Assembly (NCBI GenBank): GCA_017649745.1
Contig: JAGCGE010000265.1
Coordinates: 1 to 14,850, forward strand
Direction: 5' to 3'
Source: Clostridiales bacterium
Lineage (GTDB): Bacteria; Bacillota_A; Clostridia; Saccharofermentanales; Saccharofermentanaceae
Length of the DNA stretch: 14,850 nt
The notes under the pieces were generated by a model. That model was not told where the DNA came from and ran no database searches. It saw only the letters and a list, made by a program, of their open reading frames with translations. Of the stretch, positions 8,536 to 14,850 are shown one piece after another (the stretch's first letter is position 1; the number at the start of each line of letters is the position of its first letter). A program made the position numbers and the translations under genes.

Positions 8536-9429
8536 TCAAAAATTATATTTATTCAACTTAATAACTATTCCGGAATAATTATCCTGTCTCGGGAGGTTCT
8601 TGTGTCTTACAGTAAGTTTAATATTCTCAGCTGTCTTCCTAGCATTAACACCCATTAACGGCATCATCGAATTAAGAGAAATCGCATCAGTAACACCGTC
8701 TGAGCATACGATGATAACATCGTTGTCGATGAGCTTCATCGGTTCTCTCGTATAGTTTACTCGAATATTATTGTTTCCAATAAAATCAACAAGAGCTCTT
8801 CCCTTTTTATTTATGTAAGCATCCTCTGTAGTCTTTCCTTCGATTATCAGATTCTTTATCAATATCTTCGAGTAGTTCTGCTTCGGATTAAGTACCGTAC
8901 AAACCCCTTTTCGCATGATAATGATATCGCTGTCACCTACACTGTAAAAGTGCATCTTATCCTGAAATATATGCACGAGAACAAGCGTTGCTCCGCCTTT
9001 TCGAGAATACTTTTCGAAAACCCTGTTAGAGATCTTGGATATCTTCTCAGCCGTTGCTTCGCAATTATAGAAATTGACCGGATACATCTTCTCTATCTCA
9101 TCTACAACAAATTTAGAGATCTCTGATCCGAACTTAAGTCCTCCCATTCCGTCAGATACACAGGCAAAGATTCCATAATCTACATAATCATCAAGATGAG
9201 AGATATATAATGAATCCTCTTGCCTTTCCCTATTGCCTTTCTCATAAAAATACGCAACATCAGCAAACAAAGGAAGATCATCATTATGCTTATCATTGAG
9301 CTTAGCAGTTCTGATGAGTTGTACCAAAAGCGAAATGATCCAGATTATCGAGAGGACAACAAGAATTATAAGCAGTCCTAATACATATAATGCGATCTTG
9401 GATTGTGACGATAATACCGAAAAATCCAC
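8536..9429 (-). CDS. Membrane-anchored PP2C-family Ser/Thr protein phosphatase
   Basis: This encodes a 297-residue PP2C (PPM) phosphatase, which would dephosphorylate Ser/Thr residues on proteins with two Mn/Mg ions. One hydrophobic helix (about 13-36) anchors it, followed by a short linker and a cytoplasmic catalytic domain. Metal and catalytic motifs are intact: RERQEDS (67-73), ACVSDGMGG (89-97), GGATLVL (145-151), VGDSD (164-168), VCSDGVTD (241-248) and RQDN (281-284). The start is GTG at 9427-9429 with AAGGAG 6 bases upstream. It lies between a DUF624-type membrane protein (23 bp upstream) and the small degenerate PP2C-like gene (9 bp downstream). No Hanks-type kinase is in the window, so this is not the usual prpC-prkC pair. 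The substrate is unknown. Family membership is firm. Confidence 0.9.
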   Translation of the reverse strand: MDFSVLSSQSKIALYVLGLLIILVVLSIIWIISLLVQLIRTAKLNDKHNDDLPLFADVAYFYEKGNRERQEDSLYISHLDDYVDYGIFACVSDGMGGLKFGSEISKFVVDEIEKMYPVNFYNCEATAEKISKISNRVFEKYSRKGGATLVLVHIFQDKMHFYSVGDSDIIIMRKGVCTVLNPKQNYSKILIKNLIIEGKTTEDAYINKKGRALVDFIGNNNIRVNYTREPMKLIDNDVIIVCSDGVTDAISLNSMMPLMGVNARKTAENIKLTVRHKNLPRQDNYSGIVIKLNKYNF

Positions 9430-9452
9430 GAAGAACTCCTTACATTAAAAAA

Positions 9453-10400
9453 TCAATTTTCGTTAACACCCTCGTTATCAGTATACTCTTTATTCTCCGA
9501 TTCGTCATTTTTAGGAACTACATAAGTATTTACCAATTCGTTTGTGAAAAACGAGATCATATACTGACAGAATACAAAAGCCAGTGTGAAGTAATATACA
9601 ACTGCAATCGCATAGGCAATATACGTCGTAGTAAAGAGAAGAACACAAGGAACGACAACAAGAAGTACAACTTCAAGTAAGATAAGTCCTAAACAAGGAA
9701 AGAATTTGATAATGAAGAAAATGACAGCATTCTTATATATCTTCTTTAAAGGAAGATCCAAAGTCGCGATCATATAGTGAACCATGTTATTGATGAGAAG
9801 AAGGAAACACAAAATGACCACAAAGAAAACCGATATAGCGGTTCCTGCTCTTCCAAAATGATTGGCATAGAAAGAAATACCGAACATTAAGATCGCAGTA
9901 AGGAACCAAGTAATAAGCATCGTTACCAATGATTTCTTCCAATTCTCTTTTACTCCGTCCTTAAAATCCGACCATACATAAGTACCGTTACCGCGAGCAA
10001 CATTCCTGTAAATTGTTGTAAAACCTGACTGGAAAGGTCCAATACAGATCAAAAGACTTCCAATAAGGAACATTACACTAAAGACTATGATCAGATAATA
10101 GAGCTGATAACCGGCATCACTACCGACATCATTAATATTGGAATTACCTACGATTCCAAGTTCATTCATATATGCTACGAAGTTCTCCGGAACGAATACC
10201 GGATTCAACATTGGCAAGAAAACAAGACAATATCCAAATGCTACGAGCATCGAAGGGATATTGAAAATAAGAAACATCGCATTAACAAGGACTAACTTAA
10301 GGAAATAAGTTCCAAAAGAGAAAAAGAACCTATAAAGCGGGCTGTGTTCATCCTCACTATAATCCAGATCTTCAGTTGGAACACTTTTCTTAAACAGCAT
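9453..10400 (-). CDS. DUF624/YesL-like multi-pass membrane protein
   Basis: This encodes a 315-residue integral membrane protein of unknown function. I count about six hydrophobic segments (roughly 32-62, 100-122, 157-180, 187-211, 235-258 and 259-284), with charged N- and C-terminal tails; the last 20 residues are Asn/Glu rich. The stretch from GPFQSGFTTIYRNVARG (121-137) to the following DFKDGVKENWKKS (145-157) resembles the DUF624 (YesL) pattern, where a GP-x-x-A-xx-Y segment precedes a D-F-F-x-x-F-K-x-N-x-K loop. YesL-type proteins are often near carbohydrate transport genes in Firmicutes, but none are visible here. It begins 3 bp after the trmFO stop with AAGGAG 7 bases before the ATG, so it is co-transcribed with trmFO and with the PP2C gene after it. 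The family call is tentative. Confidence 0.6.
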   Translation of the reverse strand: MLFKKSVPTEDLDYSEDEHSPLYRFFFSFGTYFLKLVLVNAMFLIFNIPSMLVAFGYCLVFLPMLNPVFVPENFVAYMNELGIVGNSNINDVGSDAGYQLYYLIIVFSVMFLIGSLLICIGPFQSGFTTIYRNVARGNGTYVWSDFKDGVKENWKKSLVTMLITWFLTAILMFGISFYANHFGRAGTAISVFFVVILCFLLLINNMVHYMIATLDLPLKKIYKNAVIFFIIKFFPCLGLILLEVVLLVVVPCVLLFTTTYIAYAIAVVYYFTLAFVFCQYMISFFTNELVNTYVVPKNDESENKEYTDNEGVNEN

Positions 10401-10403
10401 CTG

Positions 10404-11747
10404 TTAACTCCTTAAAGCAGATATATACTCTTTATACTTCTCTATCTTATCAAGAGAACGGTCGGCAAGCGCTTTGCATTTATCTTTCTTAGCAGTCTTG
10501 CCTTTAAATTTTATACCAATCGGATCAATAATTCCAAAATTAGCATTCATCGGAACAAATTTCTTAATGTTAGGATCAGAAACATACTGAGCCATAGATC
10601 CGATTACTGTCTCACCGTCAAATTTGATCTGCGGTTCTTTATTCCAAAATCTGTGAGCTGCATAATATGCAGCCAAGAATCCTGAACCAGTTGATTCGAT
10701 ATAACCCTCAACTCCTGTAATCTGACCTGCAAAGAAGACATTAGGATCAGATCTTAATGAATAATCAGAACTAAGAACCTCAGGAGATCTAAGATAAGTA
10801 TTACGATGCATAACACCCATTCTAAGATATTCAGCATTTTCAAGTCCAGGAATAAGACCGAATACTCTCTTTTGCTCACCAAACTTGAGTCTTGTCTGAA
10901 ATCCGACAAGATTATACATACTCTTCGCTCTATTATCCTGACGAAGCTGCAAACATGCATAAGGCTCTTTACCTGTCTTAGGATCAATAAGGCCAACCGG
11001 CTTAAGAGGTCCAAATCTCATTGTATCCTCACCACGCTTAGCCATAGACTCGATAGGCATGCATCCTTCAAAGACTATCTCTTTATCAAAACCCTTAACA
11101 TCAGCCTGCTCTGCATTAATCAATTCTTCATAGAACTTGATGTATTCTTCTTTATTCATAGGGCAATTGATATAATCATCGCCGCCCTTGCCATATCTTG
11201 ATGCCTTAAAAGCTTTATTCATATCGATCGAATCAATAGAAACGATAGGTGCAGCAGCATCAAAGAAATGAAGATCCTTACCACCTGTAAGAGATAAGAT
11301 ATCGTTATAAAGATCACCATCAGTCAAAGGACCGGTAGCAACGATCGTAATAGCATCATGAGGAACTGAAGTTATCTCTTCATGGATTACTTCAATGTTA
11401 GGATCATTATCAATGCATTTCGTAATATGATCAGAAAACTCGTCTCTATCAACAGCAAGAGCACCACCTGCAGGAACTGCTGAAAGATCAGCTGCTTCCA
11501 TAATCAGAGAGCCCATTCTTCTAAGTTCTTCCTTAAGAAGACCGATAGCATTATCAAGAGATGCTGCACGAAGTGAGTTACTGCATACAAGTTCAGCGTA
11601 GCCGTCTTTATGATGTGCATCGCTCTTTCTTATAGGCTTCATCTCATAAAGTTTTACCTTTATACCGAATGATGAAAGAAGATGAGCAGCTTCACATCCA
11701 GCTAAGCCTGCACCTACGACATTAACAAAATCCTTATTATCATGCAT
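10404..11747 (-). CDS. trmFO: Methylenetetrahydrofolate--tRNA-(uracil-5-)-methyltransferase TrmFO
   Basis: TrmFO forms m5U54 (ribothymidine) in the T loop of tRNA using methylenetetrahydrofolate and FAD, in place of the SAM-dependent TrmA. The 447-residue protein has the FAD-binding [10 protein letters not shown] (12-21) and YEMKP (34-38). The two catalytic cysteine motifs are LVCSNSLR (C55) and FEGCMPIE (C229), matching C53 and C226 of the B. subtilis enzyme. Other family blocks are [35 protein letters not shown] and [15 protein letters not shown]. The length is typical. The ATG shares one base with the topA stop (TGATG), with AGGTGA about 6 bases before it. The topA-trmFO order is conserved in Firmicutes; in Bacilli the recombinase/hslVU/codY genes follow, but here a membrane protein and phosphatases do. 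Confidence 0.97.
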   Translation of the reverse strand: MHDNKDFVNVVGAGLAGCEAAHLLSSFGIKVKLYEMKPIRKSDAHHKDGYAELVCSNSLRAASLDNAIGLLKEELRRMGSLIMEAADLSAVPAGGALAVDRDEFSDHITKCIDNDPNIEVIHEEITSVPHDAITIVATGPLTDGDLYNDILSLTGGKDLHFFDAAAPIVSIDSIDMNKAFKASRYGKGGDDYINCPMNKEEYIKFYEELINAEQADVKGFDKEIVFEGCMPIESMAKRGEDTMRFGPLKPVGLIDPKTGKEPYACLQLRQDNRAKSMYNLVGFQTRLKFGEQKRVFGLIPGLENAEYLRMGVMHRNTYLRSPEVLSSDYSLRSDPNVFFAGQITGVEGYIESTGSGFLAAYYAAHRFWNKEPQIKFDGETVIGSMAQYVSDPNIKKFVPMNANFGIIDPIGIKFKGKTAKKDKCKALADRSLDKIEKYKEYISALRS

Positions 11748-13897
11748 CAGGATTCACCTGTCTTAGTTGTTTTCTTGGCATTGGTAGAACAATCCTTATT
11801 AGAACACTTAAGGAACTTCTTTCCTCTGAATGTCTTCCAAACCATGTATGAACCACATGTCTCGCATGTCTTATCATCAGCAGGAAGATCCCAGGAAATG
11901 AATTCACAGTTCTTATCCTTGCCTTCTTTTGAACATACGTAGAATGTCTTGTTCTTACGCTTTTTAGCTTGCTTAATATAGAGATCAGCACCACACAAAG
12001 GACAATGAGATCCGGTAGCTTTTACCTTGATATTGTCTGTATAGTCGCACTCAGGGAAATTAGAGCAAGCAATGAACTTACCGAATCTACCTGATTTGAT
12101 GAGAAGCTCACCCTTATTACACTTAGGGCATGTCTCACCTGTATGTTCTTCTTCAAACTTGACCTTCTCGATTGACTTACCTGCTTCGATGATCTGCTCA
12201 TGGAAGTTAGGATAGAATGAATCCATTACGCCGACCCAGTCTTTCTTACCGGATTCAACGTTATCAAGTTGCTTTTCCATGTCAGCAGTAAAAGAAACAT
12301 CAACGATCTCTTTGAAGTTATTAGCCAACATATCAGTAACGATCTTACCAAGTTCAGTAATCTTGATGAGACGTCCTTCTTTCTTAACATAATCTCTCTC
12401 AAGGATCGTAGAGATAGTAGGAGCATATGTTGATGGTCTTCCGATACCGTTTTCTTCCAAAGCCTTGATCAATGTTGCTTCTGTAAAGTACGGCGGAGGA
12501 AGTGTATGCTTCTGTTCTCCTGTAACTCCAAGATTCTTAAGAACATCGTTCTCGTTGATCTCAGGAAGTTTTACTTTTGAATTCTCGTCATCATTACTTT
12601 CAGCTACGTCCTCGTTGATATCTTCATACAAAGCAAGGAAACCAGGGAAAGTAACTGTCTCACCCTGAGTCTTAAATACCTGTCCATTAGCTGTAAGTTC
12701 AAGAGAAACAGTATCGAGATTTACAGAAGCCATCTGAGAAGCAATAAATCTCTCCCAGATCAACTTGTAAAGCTTATACTGATCAGCCTGGAGCGATGAT
12801 TTGATCGTCTCAGGTGGGAATTCAAAGTGAGTAGGTCTAATTGCTTCATGCGCATCCTGCGATGAATTCTTATTAGTATAAGTTCTCTTTGTCTTAGGAA
12901 GGTATTCCTTACCGTATTTATCTTCAATATACTCACGAGCAAAATTAACTGCTTCATCAGATATACGAACAGAGTCAGTACGGATATAGGAAACGAGAGC
13001 GTTCTGGTCATGTCCTTGGATCTCAACACCTTCGTAAAGCTGCTGAGCAACTGACATTGTCTTCTTAGAAGAGAATCCGAGACGCTTTGATGCTTCCTGC
13101 TGAAGTGTTGAAGTTGTAAATGGTGCAAAAGGATTTCTCTGCTTTTTGCCCTTCTTAACTGATGTAGCAACAAAATCATTGTTAGCAACAGCCTTGATAA
13201 CCTTATCAGCAGAAGCCTTATCAGAAAGCTTTACTTTCGTGATCTTACTTCCGTCAGTAGTTCCGTAATATCTAGCCTTAAACTCATGTTTCTTGCCTGA
13301 AGGTGTCATCAAAGCATTGATAACCCAATACTCTTCAGGAACAAATGCGTCGATCTCAGCATCTCTGTCCATTACGATCTTTGTAGCAACGGACTGAACT
13401 CTACCTGCAGAAAGACCTTTTCTGATCTTCTGCCAAAGAAGAGGGCTCAACTCATAACCAACTAATCTGTCAAGAACTCTTCTTGCCTGCTGAGCATTAA
13501 AGAGGTTGATATCAATAGTTCTAGGTGCCTCAATAGCGTTTTTAACTGCGTTTTTGGTAATCTCGTTAAATGTGATCCTACACTTGGTATTAAGATCTAT
13601 ATTTAAAGTTTTGGCGATATGCCATGCAATTGCTTCTCCCTCACGGTCCGGGTCGGTTGCGATATATACAAAATCAGATTCTTTACTAAGATCTTTAAGT
13701 TCTTTAATAACCTTCTCTTTACCACGCATATTAATATATATAGGTTTATAACCATTTCTTACATCAACTGCTAGAGTTGCAGAAGGAAGATCTCTAATAT
13801 GACCAACCGATGCAGCTATCTTATAATCCTTACCAAGGTACCTTCCAATGGTCTTTGCCTTGGCAGGAGACTCAACAATCACCAAATACTTCGACAT
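11747..13897 (-). CDS. topA: DNA topoisomerase I (type IA)
   Basis: TopA relaxes negative supercoils through a 5'-phosphotyrosine link to one DNA strand. The 716-residue protein begins with the TOPRIM domain ([14 protein letters not shown], with E9, and [11 protein letters not shown] with the DxDxE metal site around 82-86). GRVQSV lies at 165-170, and the active-site tyrosine is Y304 in LVSYIRTDS. Other core blocks are [17 protein letters not shown] and [11 protein letters not shown]. Three C-terminal zinc fingers are complete: C590/C593/C611/C617, C632/C635/C655/C664 and C678/C681/C698/C703. The frame extends to a GTG at 13906, but ATG 13897 is preferred because AGGTGA overlaps that GTG and gives normal spacing. 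It is 47 bp downstream of dprA; no strong promoter or terminator is visible in that AT-rich gap. Confidence 0.98.
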   Translation of the reverse strand: MSKYLVIVESPAKAKTIGRYLGKDYKIAASVGHIRDLPSATLAVDVRNGYKPIYINMRGKEKVIKELKDLSKESDFVYIATDPDREGEAIAWHIAKTLNIDLNTKCRITFNEITKNAVKNAIEAPRTIDINLFNAQQARRVLDRLVGYELSPLLWQKIRKGLSAGRVQSVATKIVMDRDAEIDAFVPEEYWVINALMTPSGKKHEFKARYYGTTDGSKITKVKLSDKASADKVIKAVANNDFVATSVKKGKKQRNPFAPFTTSTLQQEASKRLGFSSKKTMSVAQQLYEGVEIQGHDQNALVSYIRTDSVRISDEAVNFAREYIEDKYGKEYLPKTKRTYTNKNSSQDAHEAIRPTHFEFPPETIKSSLQADQYKLYKLIWERFIASQMASVNLDTVSLELTANGQVFKTQGETVTFPGFLALYEDINEDVAESNDDENSKVKLPEINENDVLKNLGVTGEQKHTLPPPYFTEATLIKALEENGIGRPSTYAPTISTILERDYVKKEGRLIKITELGKIVTDMLANNFKEIVDVSFTADMEKQLDNVESGKKDWVGVMDSFYPNFHEQIIEAGKSIEKVKFEEEHTGETCPKCNKGELLIKSGRFGKFIACSNFPECDYTDNIKVKATGSHCPLCGADLYIKQAKKRKNKTFYVCSKEGKDKNCEFISWDLPADDKTCETCGSYMVWKTFRGKKFLKCSNKDCSTNAKKTTKTGES

Positions 13898-13944
13898 ATA
13901 ATTCACCTAACACTAAAAATAATCATACAAATAATACATATACT

Positions 13945-14850
13945 TCATTGTTTCGAGATTGTCAAAAGAAATTTTCCGCGGCTTTGTTCTACTCTTCCGT
14001 TCATTTCGAGTTCCGAAAGCAAGGCCGTGATCCTATAAAAAGGAAGGTTAATTCTCGTACAAAGCATATCTGATGTTTGTGGTTTGGTACTTAATTCTTT
14101 GATTATGAGGGATTTATATTGATCGTCATTCATTTCCTCTTCACTGCCAGGAATTATGGCGTTATCTATTTCCCCTCTTTTCTCAAGCAACCTGAAATAG
14201 CAGCATTCAGCAACATCATTTATGATGTCATCAGAATTGATCAAGATAGTCGCTCCGTCTTGGATCAGCTTTAAACCGCCTTGAGCATTCTCACTATATA
14301 TAGTATTTGGAAGAACATAGACACCTTTGCCTTGAGACACTGCAAATGATGCAGTATGAAGTGTTCCACTATGAATACCTGCTTCCATGATGATGCATAC
14401 ATCAGATATAGCAGATATAAGCCTGTTACGAGATGGAAAGTATTGTCTTTGAGCCTTGGTTCCGGGAGGCATCTCAGAAACTATGAGTCCTCTGTAACAC
14501 ATCTGATCGTATATATCCTTGTTAGCCCATGGGTAGATATTATCAGGTCCTCCGGCTAGAAAAGCGATCGTATTACCGCCTTTTTCCAACGCAAGCTTAT
14601 GAGCACATCTGTCAATTCCAAGTGCCATTCCGGATACTATCGTTATCTTTTTGTTTAGTACATCTCCAAGAATATCACTACAAGCCATAAGTGCATATCC
14701 GCTTGGTTCTCTCGATCCGACTACTGCGCAGCTTCCGTTATCCAGATCTTTAAGGATATCCCTTTTCCCTTTACAAAATATGACTCGAGGCATTCCGCTA
14801 AGCTTATGCCAATAATATGGATAATCACTGTCGTTCTCCGTAACAGCAAA
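13945..14850 (-). CDS. dprA: DNA processing protein DprA/Smf, N-terminal end missing (window edge)
   Basis: DprA loads RecA onto incoming single-stranded DNA during natural transformation, and it is also kept in many bacteria not known to be competent. About 301 residues are visible. An internal Met exists at 14793, but the frame stays open to the window edge and the added residues (SDYPYYWHKLSGMP) match the expected region before the Rossmann fold, so the gene is truncated by the window and not broken. Motifs are AVVGSREPSGYA, IVSGMALGIDRCAH, the GGPDNIYP loop, SEMPPG, FPSRNRLISAISD and EAGIHSGTLHTASFA, in the normal DprA order. The last 50 or so residues (from about 14100 down) form a winged-helix-like tail. 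The dprA-topA pairing is common in Firmicutes. Confidence 0.95.
   Translation of the reverse strand, partial: FAVTENDSDYPYYWHKLSGMPRVIFCKGKRDILKDLDNGSCAVVGSREPSGYALMACSDILGDVLNKKITIVSGMALGIDRCAHKLALEKGGNTIAFLAGGPDNIYPWANKDIYDQMCYRGLIVSEMPPGTKAQRQYFPSRNRLISAISDVCIIMEAGIHSGTLHTASFAVSQGKGVYVLPNTIYSENAQGGLKLIQDGATILINSDDIINDVAECCYFRLLEKRGEIDNAIIPGSEEEMNDDQYKSLIIKELSTKPQTSDMLCTRINLPFYRITALLSELEMNGRVEQSRGKFLLTISKQ

Noticed and set aside
13945..14793. dprA as a complete gene starting at the Met at 14793
   Set aside because: The frame is open to the window edge and the extra residues fit the DprA region before the Rossmann fold, so this Met is internal and the real start lies outside.

Overview
The window reads as a low-GC Gram-positive chromosome, most likely Clostridia (Eubacteriales). 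It holds part of a class A RNase P RNA, whereas Bacilli carry class B. It also has folate-dependent TrmFO, the dprA-topA pair, a dnaG-trmK-nif3 block, AGA-rich arginine use and strong GGAGG-type ribosome binding sites. Genus cannot be fixed from this stretch. Nothing looks mobile: I see no transposase, integrase, phage gene, CRISPR array or tRNA. The region is tightly packed conserved housekeeping sequence plus a small, less familiar signalling/membrane group.

Layout, from left to right: (1) 1-154, minus strand, the 5' half of rnpB, cut by the window edge, with its own promoter overlapping the end of nif3. (2) 182-3511, minus, dnaG-trmK-nif3 joined by 4-bp and 11-bp overlaps, starting from an extended -10 promoter. 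(3) 3550-5685, minus, dapA-dapB-yajC closed by a clear intrinsic terminator. (4) 5686-5797, a divergent promoter region. (5) 5798-7962, plus, queA-tgt with an ATGA overlap. (6) 7963-14850, minus, a long run dprA-topA-trmFO-DUF624 membrane protein-PP2C phosphatase-degenerate PP2C-like protein, with gaps of 47 bp or less, converging on tgt with abutting stop codons.

Functionally, three tRNA modification activities sit here: TrmK (m1A22), TrmFO (m5U54) and the Tgt/QueA queuosine steps. They are interspersed with DNA replication, topology and processing genes (dnaG, topA, dprA), the first two steps of the diaminopimelate branch of lysine synthesis (dapA, dapB), and the Sec accessory protein YajC. 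The least ordinary part is the distal end of the minus-strand operon. There a membrane-anchored PP2C phosphatase with intact metal motifs is followed 9 bp later by a small protein that resembles a PP2C domain with several catalytic positions changed, a candidate pseudophosphatase partner. Other points worth checking are a tryptophan in DapA where the family has a substrate-binding arginine, the absence of rpoD between dnaG and trmK, the separation of yajC from queA-tgt, and a possible terminator hairpin embedded in opposing coding sequence. I found no convincing wholly new multi-gene system.
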